The notes below the pieces were generated by a model. That model was not told the DNA's origin. It was given only the letters and a program-made list of their open reading frames with translations, and ran no database searches. The position numbers were made by a program, and so were the translations under genes. Shown here piece by piece: positions 13,177 through 23,782 of a stretch of DNA of 64,000 nucleotides (the stretch's first letter is position 1; each line of letters starts with the position of its first letter). Origin of the DNA: Papilionanthe hookeriana x Papilionanthe teres. Taxonomy: Eukaryota > Streptophyta > Magnoliopsida > Asparagales > Orchidaceae. The DNA lies in the NCBI GenBank assembly GCA_022702705.1, contig CM040421.1, positions 78,114,121 to 78,178,120 on the forward strand. Reading direction: 5' to 3'.

Positions 13177-13197
13177 GACCTCATCAAAAATGAGATC
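13177..13197. other. Hairpin at the 5' terminus of LTR A
   Basis: GACCTCAT and ATGAGATC form an 8 bp stem (one mismatch) around a short A/T loop, four to five bases inside the LTR tip. In element J (55242-55262) the stem is perfect. It could take part in integrase recognition or termination; this is inferred. Confidence 0.5.
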
Positions 13198-13201
13198 AAC
13201 A

Positions 13202-13970
13202 AACCCAGTCAGTTCTTTTAGGATTAACAGTCTTCTCTAAAATTCTTTTAATATCTCTATTTGATACTTCAGCCATTCCACTTATTTGTGGGTGATATGC
13301 AGTTGCAATTTTATGTTTGATACCAAATTTTTGCAGTAATGATTGAATTCTTATATTTCTAAAATGACTTCCACTATCTGTGATAATTACCTTAGGCATT
13401 TCAAATCTTGAAAAAACCATCTTCTTCAAAAATTTAGATACACTTTTGCAGTCACAGTTAGGCAAAGCTACAGCTTCAATCCACTTTGAAACATAATCAA
13501 CTGCTAATAAAATATAAATTTTTCCAGATGATGGTACAAATGGTCCCATAAAGTCTAAACCCCATATATCAAAAATTTCAACTTCCAATATATAGTTTAA
13601 AGGCATTTCATCTTTCTTGGATATATTTCCCATTCTTTGACATCGATCACATGTTTTAACATAATGTCTCACATCTCTGAATAAAGTAGGCCAATAAAAT
13701 CCTGAATTTAAAATTTTAAATGTAGTTTTATCTATTCCAATGTGTCCTCCAAAATCGGAATCATGACATTTTTAAATAATAGCAAAAAGTTTCTTCATAA
13801 GGTACGCATCTTCGAATTATAGAATCTCTTCCTAAATTAAATAAATGAGGGTCTTCCCAAATATAATATTTGGCATCAGTTTTAAATTTCTTAACAAATT
13901 TTTCATCCAATCCATAAGGTAAAATATTTATAACTAAATAGTTAACTATATCTGCATACCAAGGTGTTTG
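13202..13970 (-). pseudogene. Element B integrase, 5' part
   Basis: The open part (13672-13202) has the second half of the HHCC zinc finger (CDRCQRMGN), then the catalytic core: first Asp in WGLDFMGPF, second Asp in IITDSGSHF, and Glu in GMAEVSNRDIK. All three DDE residues are therefore present. The frame ends at KRTDW because element A is inserted there. Upstream (13673-13800) the first zinc-finger half (GGHIGIDKT, FYWPTLFRD) is recognisable in a shifted frame. The region 13800-13970 is RNase H-integrase linker. Confidence 0.88.
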
Positions 13971-15240
13971 TTATCCTTGAATAACATATAAATGTTCATC
14001 AGGAAATTTCTCATTTATTTTTTCTTCAGTAATAACATCATTCTTAATTCTAGATAAATGATCAGCAATTTGGTTGTCCGTTCCTTTTCTATCCACTATT
14101 TGAAAATCAAATTCTTGTTGAAGTAAAACCCATCTTATCAGTCTAGGTTTAGCATCCTTTTTTGAAATTAGATATTTAATAGCGGAATGATTAGTATGAA
14201 CTATGCATTTAGTACCAAGAAGATAAGGTTTAAATTTATCAAAGGCATATACTATAGCTAGAAGCTCTCTCACAGTAGTAGTGTAATTTGTTTGAGTTTC
14301 AGTAAGAGTTTTACTAGCATAATATATAACTTTGAAAATTTTCTCATATTTTTGTCCCAATACAGGTCGAATTGCAAAATCACTTGCATCGCACATTAAT
14401 TCAAAAAAAATTATTCCAATTAGGTGCAACAATGATAGGTGCAGTTATTAATTTTTCTTTTAAAATATTAAAAGCATTAACACAGTCTTTGTTAAATTCA
14501 AATTTAGCATCTTTTTCCAATAAATGATAAAGAGGTTTAGCAATTTTAGAAAAATCCTTTATATATCTTCTATAAAATCCAGCATGACCTAGAAAACTTC
14601 TCACATCAGTAACAATAGTAGGTGGTTGTAATTCAGCAATAATTTTCACTTTTACTTGATCTACTTCCATCCCTTTTTGTGAAATTTTGTGACCAAGTAC
14701 AATGCCTTCTGTGACCATGAATTAACATTTTTCCCAGTTAAGAACTAAATTTGTTTCTTCACATCTTTTTAGAATTTTGGAAATATTTTCCAAACAAGTT
14801 TCAAAAGAAGTTCCAAAAACTGAAAAATCGTCCATGAATTTTTCAATTCCTTTGTCAATCAAATCACAAAATATTGACATCATACATCTTTGAAAAGTTG
14901 CAGGTGCATTACATCAACCAAAAGGCATTCTTCTAAAGGCAAATGTTCCATAAGGACTTGTAAATGTTGTTTTCTCTTGGTCCTCAGGAGCGACAGATAA
15001 TTGATGATAACCAGAATATCCATTCAGAAAACAGAAATATGAGTGTCCAGCTAATTTATCAAGCATTTGATCCAGGAAAGGTAAAGGAAAATGATCCTTT
15101 CTAGTGGCGTCATTTAATTTCCTTTAATCAATGTAAATTCTCCATCCAGTAACTTGTCTTATAGGAATTAGTTCATTTTTTATCATTGACAATGACAGCT
15201 ACTCCTCCTTTCTTCGGAACACAATCAATAGGACTTACCC
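13971..15240 (-). pseudogene. Element B reverse transcriptase and RNase H
   Basis: RNase H is 13971-14432: the CDASD aspartate, YTTTVRELLAIVYAF with the catalytic Glu, the third acidic motif HTNHSAIKYL (Asp to Asn), and NQIADHLSR. RT motifs upstream are the FMDDFSVF catalytic box near 14835 in a frame broken by stops, the thumb/connection FLGHAGFYRRYIKDFSK (14401-14718), and RMPFG with a stop after it near 14930. Several stops and at least two frame changes make it inactive. Confidence 0.88.
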
Positions 15241-15241
15241 A

Positions 15242-16512
15242 TTAGCTATCTGAAATAGGATAAATAATACCAGCATCTAACCATTTAACAGTTTCTTTTT
15301 TAACAACCTCTTTCATGATAGGATTTAATCTTCTTTGCGGTTCAATAGTAGGTTTAAAATTTTCTTCCATTAAAATTCTATGCATACAAATGGACGGGCT
15401 TATTCCTTTTATGTCAGCAATTGCCCAACCAAATGCTTTCTTATAATTCTTTAACACTCCTATCAATTTTTCTTCTTGATCTTTACTTAGCTCATTAGAA
15501 ATATAAACAGGTAAAGTTAATGAATTTCCCAGAAATGCATACTTTAAATGTGAAGGTAATATTTTTAATTCCAGTTCAGGGGCTTTTTTAATTGAGGGTA
15601 AAAGTATATCATTTTGAGTTATGTCCAAAGTTTCCCAATTATCTTTATCGGTTAATAATTCAAATTTTTCTTCAGAAATGACTTTACATTTTTCTTGATA
15701 ATGTTTCTCAATTAAATAATCAATTATATCCATTCGATAACACTTTTCTTTGTCAGGGTATTTCATTGATTTAAGGACGTTAAATTTAATCTCTTGATCA
15801 TTAACTCTCATGGTTAATTCTCCTTTTTGTACATCAATCATAGCTCGTCCGGTCGCTAGAAAAGTCTCCCTAAAATAATAGGTATTTCTTTATCTTCTTC
15901 CATATCAAATACAATGAAATCTACAGGGAAGATAAATTTATCTACTTTAACAAGAACATCCTCTATAACTCATTTAGGGTAAGTGATAGATCTATCAGCT
16001 AACTGAAGGGTTACAGTGGTGGGAGTAATCTCTCCTAAAATCAACCTTCGAAAACTAGAAAATGGCATGAGATTAATACTTGCTCCTAAATCGCATAAAG
16101 CTTTTCCACAGAACTTTTCTCCAATAGCACAAGGTATAGTAAAACTTCTAGGATCTTTAAGTTTTTGAGGTAATTTCTTTTGAATTATTGCACTACATTC
16201 TTCACTTAATGCAACAGTTTCAAAAGCTTCAAATTTTAGTTTCTTACTTAAAATATCTTTCATAAATTTTGCATAAGTTGGCATCTGTTCCAAAACTTCA
16301 GCAAAAGGTATGTTTATAGTAAGTTTCTTAAAAAATTTCAAAGAACTTAGAAAATTGATGATCAAGCTTCTGCTGTTTAAGTCTTTGAGGAAAAGGTGGT
16401 GGTGGTTTTTCAACTTCCATATTAATAGAAATATCAATTTGATCTTTATTAGGAGAAGGAGTTTCTTAAGATTTTTCAATATCTTCAACCTCAATCTCAT
16501 TTTCAAATTCAT
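15242..16512 (-). pseudogene. Element B protease and RT N-terminus
   Basis: The segment 16512-15970 holds the Athila-type pre-protease block (LPQKLKDPRSFTIPC) and the active site ALCDLGASINLMP, the DLGAS form usual in Athila. After a stop and a frame change, 15841-15242 carries the protease C-terminal part (MIDVQKGELTMRVNDQ) and the RT N-terminus (KKAFGWAIADIKGISPS, CMHRI). It is homologous to 33340-34560 in element K. Confidence 0.85.
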
Positions 16513-17900
16513 TCTGCATTCTCTTTTAATTCCTATCCACTTCTAAGTTGTACAGTTTTAACATGTTCATGTTCTTTTCCAGTTTCTTTTGGATTGATTT
16601 CAACATTACTTGGAAGTGTTCCTGGGGGTCTATAATTAATTAAATTAGCGATTTGTCCCATTTGATTCTCAATATTACGAATAGCAGTGTTTTGATATTG
16701 TAATTGATTACTTAGTTGTAAAATTAATTCTTTTATAGATAACATTTTCCGTTTATTGTTAAATCCAGGTGGTTTATAGTTTGAATTAACTTGATTATTC
16801 CAATTTCCAGTGGGATGAGATAGATTATTACCCCATTGTTGTGAATTATTCCAATTAAAACTAGGATGATTTTTCCATCCAGGATTATAATAATTTGAAT
16901 AAGGATTATTTTTACTAGCAATAGCTTGTAAAGTTTCAATAGTTTGAGAATCTTCAATATTTGCGGAGTTATTATGTGATATATTAATAGCAAAACTATC
17001 TAATTTCTTAGACATTACTGCTACTTGTGAAGCTAAAATAGAAAAGGCTTCATTATCATGAATACTTGCCATTCTTTTAGGATTAATCCTTTCGAAGGCC
17101 ATTGAAAATTATTGTTAGCCATTTCTTTAATTAAAGTGTAAGCTTCTTCGAATGATTTAGACATTAAAGAACCTCCAAGCAGCAGCATCAATAATTGATT
17201 TTAAAGATCCAATTAATCCATTATAAAATGTTTGAATAATTAACCAATCAGGTAAAGCATGATGAGGACATTTTCTTAATAGTTCTTTAAATCTTTCCCA
17301 AGTTTCATAAATTATCTCCCCGTCAAATTGACTAAATTATGTAATATCATTTCTTAATTTAGCAGTTTTAGGAGGAAAATATTTAGCAAAGAATTTTTGT
17401 GCCATTTCAGCCCATGTTTTAATAGAAACCTGTTGCTAATGAGTTCAGGCACATCTTTGCTTTATCTCCTAAAGAAAAGGAAAGAGTATAAGCCTAATAG
17501 CATCATCAGAAACATTGTTATATTTAAAGTTAGCACAAAGTTCTAAAAAATTAGCAAGGTGAAAATTTGGATCCTCATTTGGTGTTCCACCAAATTGATT
17601 GTCTTGAACCATTTGAATAATAGACGGTTGAATCTCAAAAGAATTAGCATCTACAGTGGGTATTTGAATACTACTATGAAGTTCATCAACTATAAGGTTA
17701 GCATAATCCCTTAATGGTTTATAAACATTTTGATCATTAATTTCAATTGGATTTTGTAAATTGTTATGTAAATTAGTCATTTCTTGAAATTTTTGAATTT
17801 GTTTTCCTTTTTTAATTCTTCTAACAGTTCTTTCTAATTCAGAATCTAAAGGTAATAATCATTCAGATCCAGAACTACGCATAAAAAGTCAATTAGCAAG
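16513..17900 (-). pseudogene. Element B gag
   Basis: The N-terminal leader-proximal part is near 17880-17781 (SELERTVRRI, shared with element G). Capsid segments follow (17780-17469, NQFGGTPNEDPNFHLANFL), then a frameshifted middle part (17468-17103), and the C-terminal Asn/Gln/Trp-rich nucleocapsid-like part (17102-16533, NPGWKNHPSFNWNN). No CCHC knuckle is seen, as usual for Athila gag. Element K has the same protein at 34600-36050. Confidence 0.85.
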
Positions 17901-18006
17901 AATTAAAATAAATATTATTATAATATATATGTTTTATGTTTTTTTTATAATAAAGAAAAATGAATAAAATAAAAATACTTAAAATCTAAAATTTTGCCTC
18001 TGCTCT

Positions 18007-18024
18007 CCCCGTGCAACGGCGCCA
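18007..18024 (-). other. Primer binding site of element B (tRNA-Asp type)
   Basis: On the minus strand TGGCGCCGTTGCACGGGG lies a few bases from the LTR end. It matches the TGGCGCCGTTGCCGGGGA type, complementary to plant tRNA-Asp, with one small change. Confidence 0.8.
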
Positions 18025-18126
18025 AAAACTTGACCCGATATAAATATATGCGTACTAAAATCTTCTTCCCTGGCAACGGTGCCAAAAACTTGACCCGAAG
18101 TCCTCTGAAGATCAACGTACTAATTA
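18007..18126. repeat. Tandem duplication of the LTR end and PBS in element B
   Basis: Two direct copies about 60 bases apart (18007 and 18067) each contain the PBS core (GCAACGGCGCC / GCAACGGTGCC) followed by AAAAACTTGACCCGA. LTR K and LTR G have only one copy at this junction. Confidence 0.7.
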
Positions 18127-19866
18127 ATGCTTTCAAAAATATATGTTATAAATAATAATAACAACTAGTGCATATAAATATAATTTTATGGAAAATATTT
18201 TACACACTAGGGGTTCTACGCAAGTATACGTATCGTTTCAAGTAATATAGGGCTTTGAAACAAAGACCCCAGTATCGATCCCACGAGGAGAGAGTTATAG
18301 ATCTTTAAATATTTTTATTTTAAAGTATTTCTTTTATAATTAAAAATTGAATATCTTTAATTTACTAGATGCAATAATAAAACAGGAATAAAATAATTGA
18401 TCTAAATAACAATAAGAAAGCAACTTTCTCCCTTTCAATTAATCCAAGATTTTCTAAGATAATGATAATATTCATGGAGAATACAAATTTATTGTATTTT
18501 GCCAAATAGAAGCATTCATATTCTTTGCCCTTTGATCCAGGTGCACAGAACATTAGCTAGCCTATAGATCAGGTCCGGATGTATTGTTAGTAGAATGGGT
18601 TAATCTAGGCTCACACTACTAGATGTCCAAGGGTGGCTATGGTCGGCCCTACTAGTGACCCTTTCCTTTTCTATAAACCAAATCACAAGAATTTAGTCTG
18701 TCACTCTAAAAACTTACCAATTCTATGCCCATTATATAATATCTTCCTATTTATTTGCACTTCACCTTGAATAACCCGCACAAGGCTTTCGACTACCCAA
18801 GGATTCATGTGATATCTACAAGTTAAGAATTCATCTCCTTCTAGGTCTCAAAACTCTTCAACAGGTTTTAACAATTTAAATGGCCAATTTAAATAGTAAA
18901 TTAAGAACCGGTATTAATATCATAACAATGTTTTGAAAATATATGATTTTTAATTCTCCGACGAATTTTGTATTATCTTATTTATCTTTTCATAATTGAA
19001 AGGAGAAAGTAAAGTAACTACTCAGAACACATTGAATTTAAATAACAAAACTTAATAAATAAACTTTGAATCAAAATAGAAATACTTATCTCAGATGTTT
19101 CTCCTACTGAACTTCTAATTTCTACTGACTCCATAGCGTAATGAACTACAAATGCACCAACTCTTTCAAACTCTGAATACAAACTCTAAAATAAACTCAC
19201 TAATTTATGAAGGAAAGTAAAAAAGGTGGCCCTAATATGATCTCTCTAATTTTCTCTCTAGATAGGACTCTAGATAGGGAGGGGTAGATGGGGCGTTTTT
19301 CTCTGAAGGAATACCCTCCTATTTATAGGCTTCAAGGGTTACCTCAAGGCAACTCTTCAAAATGTGTCCAAATTCATTGAATCTTCTAGAAGATGTGTCT
19401 GGCGCCTAGGTGCCGGAATCTGGCGCCGGACACTACGTCCAGTTCTTCCCACCTCTTCACTTTGGATCGCACCTCTTCGCGATTAAAACCTTTTTGAAGC
19501 GTCCAAATACATTGTATCACATATCCTATAAACCAGGAACAACTGCCAGTCTTCTAGAAAGTCCAATAACCGCTCACACCGTCAAAACAACCGCCTAAAA
19601 GTCATCAAAAACTTAATAGTTTTCTATATCGAGCTGGCGCTTAGGCGTCGGACTCTGGCGCCTAGGCGCCAGGCTAATAATTTCTAAAATTTTGCATTTT
19701 GGCTCAATTTTTGCTCCTTTTTGCTCCTTTTTCATATTTTTCTCATTCTTGAACATTTTTACATTACCTACATCCAAAAACACAAAAATACCTTTCATTA
19801 AAGCATAATATCCTTAAAATTTAATAAAAATAAAGGCTTAAAAATAGGTATTTTTTTCTTGGATCA
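18031..19866 (-). repeat. 5' LTR of element B (about 1.8 kb)
   Basis: It starts TGATCCAAG at 19866 and ends at TGACCC next to the PBS. Conserved blocks shared with LTRs D, K and G include the ACGATACGTATACTTG motif near the 3' end and the plant Athila LTR segment around 18700-18900. The inner end is ambiguous by 60 bases because of the PBS duplication. A perfect 18 bp palindrome lies at 19655-19672. Confidence 0.85.
19655..19672. other. Perfect 18 bp GC-rich palindrome in LTR B
   Basis: CTGGCGCCTAGGCGCCAG is fully self-complementary in otherwise AT-rich sequence, about 200 bases from the LTR start. Related GC-rich inverted repeats sit at the same relative place in LTRs K and D. Confidence 0.8.
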
Positions 19867-21118
19867 GTGTTAAGCGGTTATTGGAGCTTCTAAAAGACTG
19901 GAAGTTACTCCTAATATATAGGACATGTGATACAATGTATTTGGACACAAGGAAATGGTCTTGATCGTGAAGAGGTGTGATCCAAAGTGAAGATATGCAA
20001 ACGACCTGGTCACAGAGTCTGGCGCCTAGGGGCCAGATCCTGGCCCCTAGGTGCGACAGTTACCTTCTAGAAGATGCATTGAATTTGGATGAATTTTGAA
20101 GATGAGCCTTAAGCAACCCCTGGTCAAATTCAGAGCTCTATCAATAGGAACCCATTCTACATAAAAAATGGCACCAACCCCCCCCCCCTCTTAGTACACA
20201 TACCCATTTTAGCATCTTCTCTCCCCCCTTTAGTTTTATTTAGTCTCTTCCATACTTAGGGTGCCACTTTATTTTGTATCTAGTGAGTTTATTTTGAGTG
20301 TTTATTGTGTGTTGTTACTGTTGGAGTCATTCATCATTGCATTAGAGTCAGTAGAAGTCAGCGGATCACTTGAAGGAACACTTCAGATATGTATTTATAC
20401 TTTGGCTTAAAGTTATATAAATATGTTTTGTTGTGTTATTTCAATGCGTTCTGAGTAGTTAGTTATCTTTTTCCTTTCAACTATGAAAAGATAATAAATT
20501 AATTAAATTTTGTAGTAGAATTAAATTTAAAATATTTTAAAATATTGTGATGATATTAATACCTGATCGTAATTTACCTTTTAAATTGGCCATTTAAATT
20601 GTTAAAACCTGTTAAAGAATTTTGAGACCTATCCGGAGATAAATTGTTAACTAGTAGATATCACATGAATCCTTAGGTAATCGTAAGCTATACACGGATT
20701 ATTTAAGGTGAAGTGCAAATAAATTTGAAGATATTATTCATTGGACGTAAAATTAATTAGTTTTTAGAGTGACAGACTAAATTCTAATAATTTGGTTTAT
20801 AGAAAAGGAACGGGTCACTCGTAGGGCCGACCATAGCAAATTCTTAACCCATTCTACTAATAAAACATCCTGAATCGATCTATAGATTAGACAATGTTCT
20901 TTGCACCTAGACCAAATGTTAAAGAATAAGAATGCTTCTATTTGGCACAATATCATAATCTAAATTCCCTACAAAAGATAATTATTCTATAAATCTTGGA
21001 TTAGTTGAAAAGGAGAAAGTCGTTTTTATACTTGCATTGAATTTTAATTACTGCTTACTTTACTTTATTACTGCTTACTGTTTACTTGCTTATAGTAAAA
21101 ATTGATAGTAAATAAAAT

Positions 21119-21193
<75 letters not shown>

Positions 21194-21406
21194 AGATATA
21201 AATTGCATTTAATTTAAAAATCGGAAATTATTTCTTACATTTCTTACTTTTTATAAATTCACTATCCCTGTGGGATCGATAACCAGGACTCCATTAGAGC
21301 TATGTATTACTTGAACGATACGTATACTTGCATTTAAAATTGTGACTTTTACAATAAATATTATAAAATCTAAATATAAATTAATAAAAGTAAACCTCGC
21401 TCATCA
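19867..21406 (+). repeat. LTR D: Athila-type LTR, plus strand, 5' truncated
   Basis: This is the inverse of LTR B from its interior onward: TGTGATACAATGTATTTGG at 19926 matches the complement of 19500-19520, and the GAACGATACGTATACTTGC motif at 21311 matches the complement of 18225. The missing 5' part is presumably on the far side of element B. It ends TCATCA at 21406, followed by a degenerate PBS. It contains a TA microsatellite. Confidence 0.8.
21122..21189. repeat. (TA)n microsatellite in LTR D
   Basis: An uninterrupted run of about 34 TA dinucleotides. Such runs are prone to slippage and assembly error. Confidence 0.95.
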
Positions 21407-21412
21407 AGTTTT

Positions 21413-21431
21413 TGAAGCCATTTGCCAGGAA
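21413..21431 (+). other. Degenerate tRNA-Asp-type PBS after LTR D
   Basis: TGAAGCCATTTGCCAGGAA matches the Athila PBS at about 13 of 18 positions with one insertion. It sits exactly where a PBS is expected, after CAAGTTTT. The same bases can also be read as part of an Ogre-type gag frame (21342-21623), so the call is tentative. Confidence 0.5.
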
Positions 21432-22200
21432 CTAAATATTCTAAAAAGTGGTATCAAATTCTTGTTTTTTAAAGCATATATAAAGTCGCAACGCATCACA
21501 CAACACCATAAAATAGTTGGTGATCTGCTCGTAGAAAAGAAAAAACCAGGAGAGAATCTGGTGGATTACATTTTGCATTGGAGAAATATTAGCATGAAAT
21601 ATGAACCACAATTCCAGGAATAACATGTTCTTGAAATATTAGAATATCCATGGTCCTACAGCATTCATGCTTAAAGGATTCACAATAAAGACATTTGAAA
21701 AAAATGCTTAGTAAAGCTGCCAATCTTCAGGAAGATGCTAAGCAGATGAGTGTAGCAGAAAAGACAGAAAAGGCAAAGTCTGTCAAAATATTTTAGAAAA
21801 AACCAGGAAACATTGCAAAAAAGGGTAAACGGGTGAAGCATGTTTAGCCTAAACAAAAGAAATAGTGACAGAACCAACAACCACAACAGACATCTTATCA
21901 ATTATAATTTCAATAACCAATTCCATTACCGACAGACAAGAGAATGATGATTGAAAGAATGAATAAGGAATACCCGTTCAAGATAGAGGTTATTGGCAAA
22001 ATATTCTGTAGCCTGCTGAAGATCCCAGAGTTCAAGCTGCCTGAGACCAAAAGACCAGGAGAGTTTGAAATCAAGGACAATCCCAATTATTGTCCTTATC
22101 ACAGAATGATTAGACATAAAATTGAACAATGTTTTGTCTTAAAAGACTGGTTAGAGCACAACTTTTAAAAAGGGAATATAATAATCCAGAAAGAGTATCT
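21432..22200 (+). pseudogene. Element C gag remnant
   Basis: The capsid fragment at 21480-21623 (IVGDLLVEKKKPGENLVDYI) aligns with element A gag 3400-3330, and the frames from 21624-21943 are shifted. The nucleocapsid part at 21944-22168 has FKLPETKRPGEF and CPYHRMIRHKIEQC, the same CX2HX4HX4C variant as element A. The first 250 residues expected of gag are absent. Confidence 0.8.
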
Positions 22201-23620
22201 GAAAGAACCTAAAAAAGGTTCAGTCAATATGATTTCGGTTGATAAGCTTATTCAAAATCCTAACAACAATGACAAAGACGACACTACTCAATGTAAATCT
22301 TCTAAGGAAATCCTTACAAACTTAAAATTTACAAAATTTTCAAGAAAGAAAAGAATAAGAAAATTAGAAAACCAAAAAGGGTTAGAGGTCTTCTAGACAT
22401 GGGGACTACTGATCCTTTTGTATCTTCTAGTTCTCATGTTCCTTTACCTTCCACTAAAATAGTTGTCTTGGATAAAGGGAGGAAATCCCTTGAACCGATA
22501 ACTTTGTATTACTTCCTTTTTACCACTACTGTGAATAACAATACTTCCAGTTCTGCTTACATTCTATCTATTTTGGATGATACTTCTGAAAATGATCATT
22601 CTAATTTCGATCCTATAGACAATACTCAAATTGTACACGATCCCAACTAGTCTAACGAAAATCAAAATGACAATAACATTAGTGACAATTCTGATAACGA
22701 CAAAGATGAAAACAACACTATTGCACTCAAACTACAAGGAACTAATCTCCATATAATTGGAACCTTTAGACTTAGAGATAAAAGAGTCAGACAGTAAATT
22801 AGAAGAAATAGTATAAATTAATTTGCAAAGTGGAAAAGTTTTGTTTCCCAGAATGGCTCCCCAGGAGAAAGAAAAATAAATAGTCACATTGGAAAAGATT
22901 GTTCCTCCGATAAACCCACAATTATCTAAAAGAAATGAAGACAGCCAACAAAGTGGATTATAATGTATTAGCTCATCTAAGAAAATTACCAGCAAAATTG
23001 GGCATTTCTGACGCCCTTATGCTTTCAAAAGAGATGAGGGAGTCATTGATAGAAGCCCTCTTAGACCCAGACATTTGCTTAGCTCAACTTGCTAGTATCA
23101 CGCAGAGTGAAGCTTGTCCACTAGAAGAACAAAAAATGACTACCTTTTCTGAAAATGACTTGTTACTTGGAAAGACCGAACACAATCGTCCACTATACAT
23201 CATAGTAAATATAAAAGACACGACACTTTGAAGGGTGGTTATTGATCTAAGTGCCTTAATTAACATAATGAATTTAAGGACACATGTGTATTTGGATATT
23301 GACACATCTCAACTATCAAGAGATAGAACGATGTTACGAGGATTTAACCAACAAGGGAGCATGCTTCAGAGTCAATAACATTGCTCTTGAGGATAGATAA
23401 TTTAGTGATAATGGAAAAAATTATATTTCATCAATTTTGATACCTCTTTTAATGCTTTACTCACTAGACCATGGCTTCCTAAGCACAGAATGGTTCCTTC
23501 TTCACAAAATCAATTCCTAAAATACTTATAAAAAGGGTAAGAATGTTGTATCACGGGAGATTTAAAACAATTTTCAATTCACAAAATTGAAGTACCTGAA
23601 GATGCCTATGCTCCAATAAA
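22201..23620 (+). pseudogene. Element C protease region
   Basis: Blocks in order: a Ser/Thr-rich linker (22399-22650), an acidic stretch, the conserved pre-protease block (22935-23231, VDYNVLAHLRKLPAKLG), then the protease. The active-site region reads VIDLSALINIMNLR near 23238-23279 where element A has FDPGASINIMSLR: the catalytic Asp remains, but the following Gly-Ala-Ser triad is lost. Stops at 23229-23231 and beyond, and frame changes near 23350-23520, inactivate it. No Gly-Arg linker like that of element A follows. Confidence 0.75.
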
Positions 23621-23782
23621 AAAAACAATATTCTCTAGAGAGACATTGGTGAATACAAAATAAAAGGATTGAGAAAAGAAAATAAATGAAAAAGACTATT
23701 CTTCTTCAACATAGACAAGGGGTGATAATTCTTATCAAACTCACACCCAAAACCAACTTTCATTAGTTCACTCCTTAACGTC

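Larger units (their letters stand above)
1..13201 (-). mobile_element. Element A: Ogre/Tat-like Ty3-gypsy retrotransposon, 5' two-thirds
   Basis: Read on the minus strand the order is 5' LTR (13201-5842), PBS (5836-5820), leader, ORF1, gag, protease, linker, and start of RT running off the window at base 1. The tRNA-Arg-type PBS and an ORF1 upstream of gag are hallmarks of the Ogre branch of the Tat lineage. The LTR start at 13201 falls inside the integrase frame of element B, so A inserted into B; the other half of B and the 3' LTR of A lie left of the window. From about 2903 to base 1 the pol frame is continuous apart from single nonsense codons, so A is among the youngest elements here, but gag and ORF1 carry frameshifts and it is not autonomous. 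Confidence 0.9.
5842..13201 (-). repeat. 5' LTR of element A (7.36 kb)
   Basis: It starts TGTTGATCTC at 13201 and ends in GACA at 5842, five bases from the PBS. It is homologous end to end with the LTR 55238-62682 in inverse orientation: near-colinear blocks at 13178/55238, 12960-12720/55480-55740, 10300-10000/58140-58440 and 6300-5842/62220-62682, roughly 85-90% identical by eye. At 7.4 kb it exceeds the several-kilobase LTRs usual for Ogre. The interior is U3 with a strongly strand-asymmetric tract, a TATA box at 10818, a short GC-rich island (10014-10229) in very AT-rich sequence, and a long AT-rich tail. No ORF in it is conserved between copies; open frames within it are chance. Confidence 0.9.
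13202..19866 (-). mobile_element. Element B: Athila-like Ty3-gypsy retrotransposon, cut inside integrase
   Basis: On the minus strand: 5' LTR (19866-18031), tRNA-Asp-type PBS, gag, protease, RT, RNase H and integrase, ending abruptly at 13202 after the codons for KRTDW, where the LTR of element A begins. Protein order and motifs match element K (24970-38011), which belongs to the same lineage, but many stops and frameshifts make B older. The rest of its integrase, 3' region and 3' LTR must lie beyond element A, left of the window. B's own LTR start at 19866 abuts the middle of LTR D, so B inserted into D. Confidence 0.9.
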
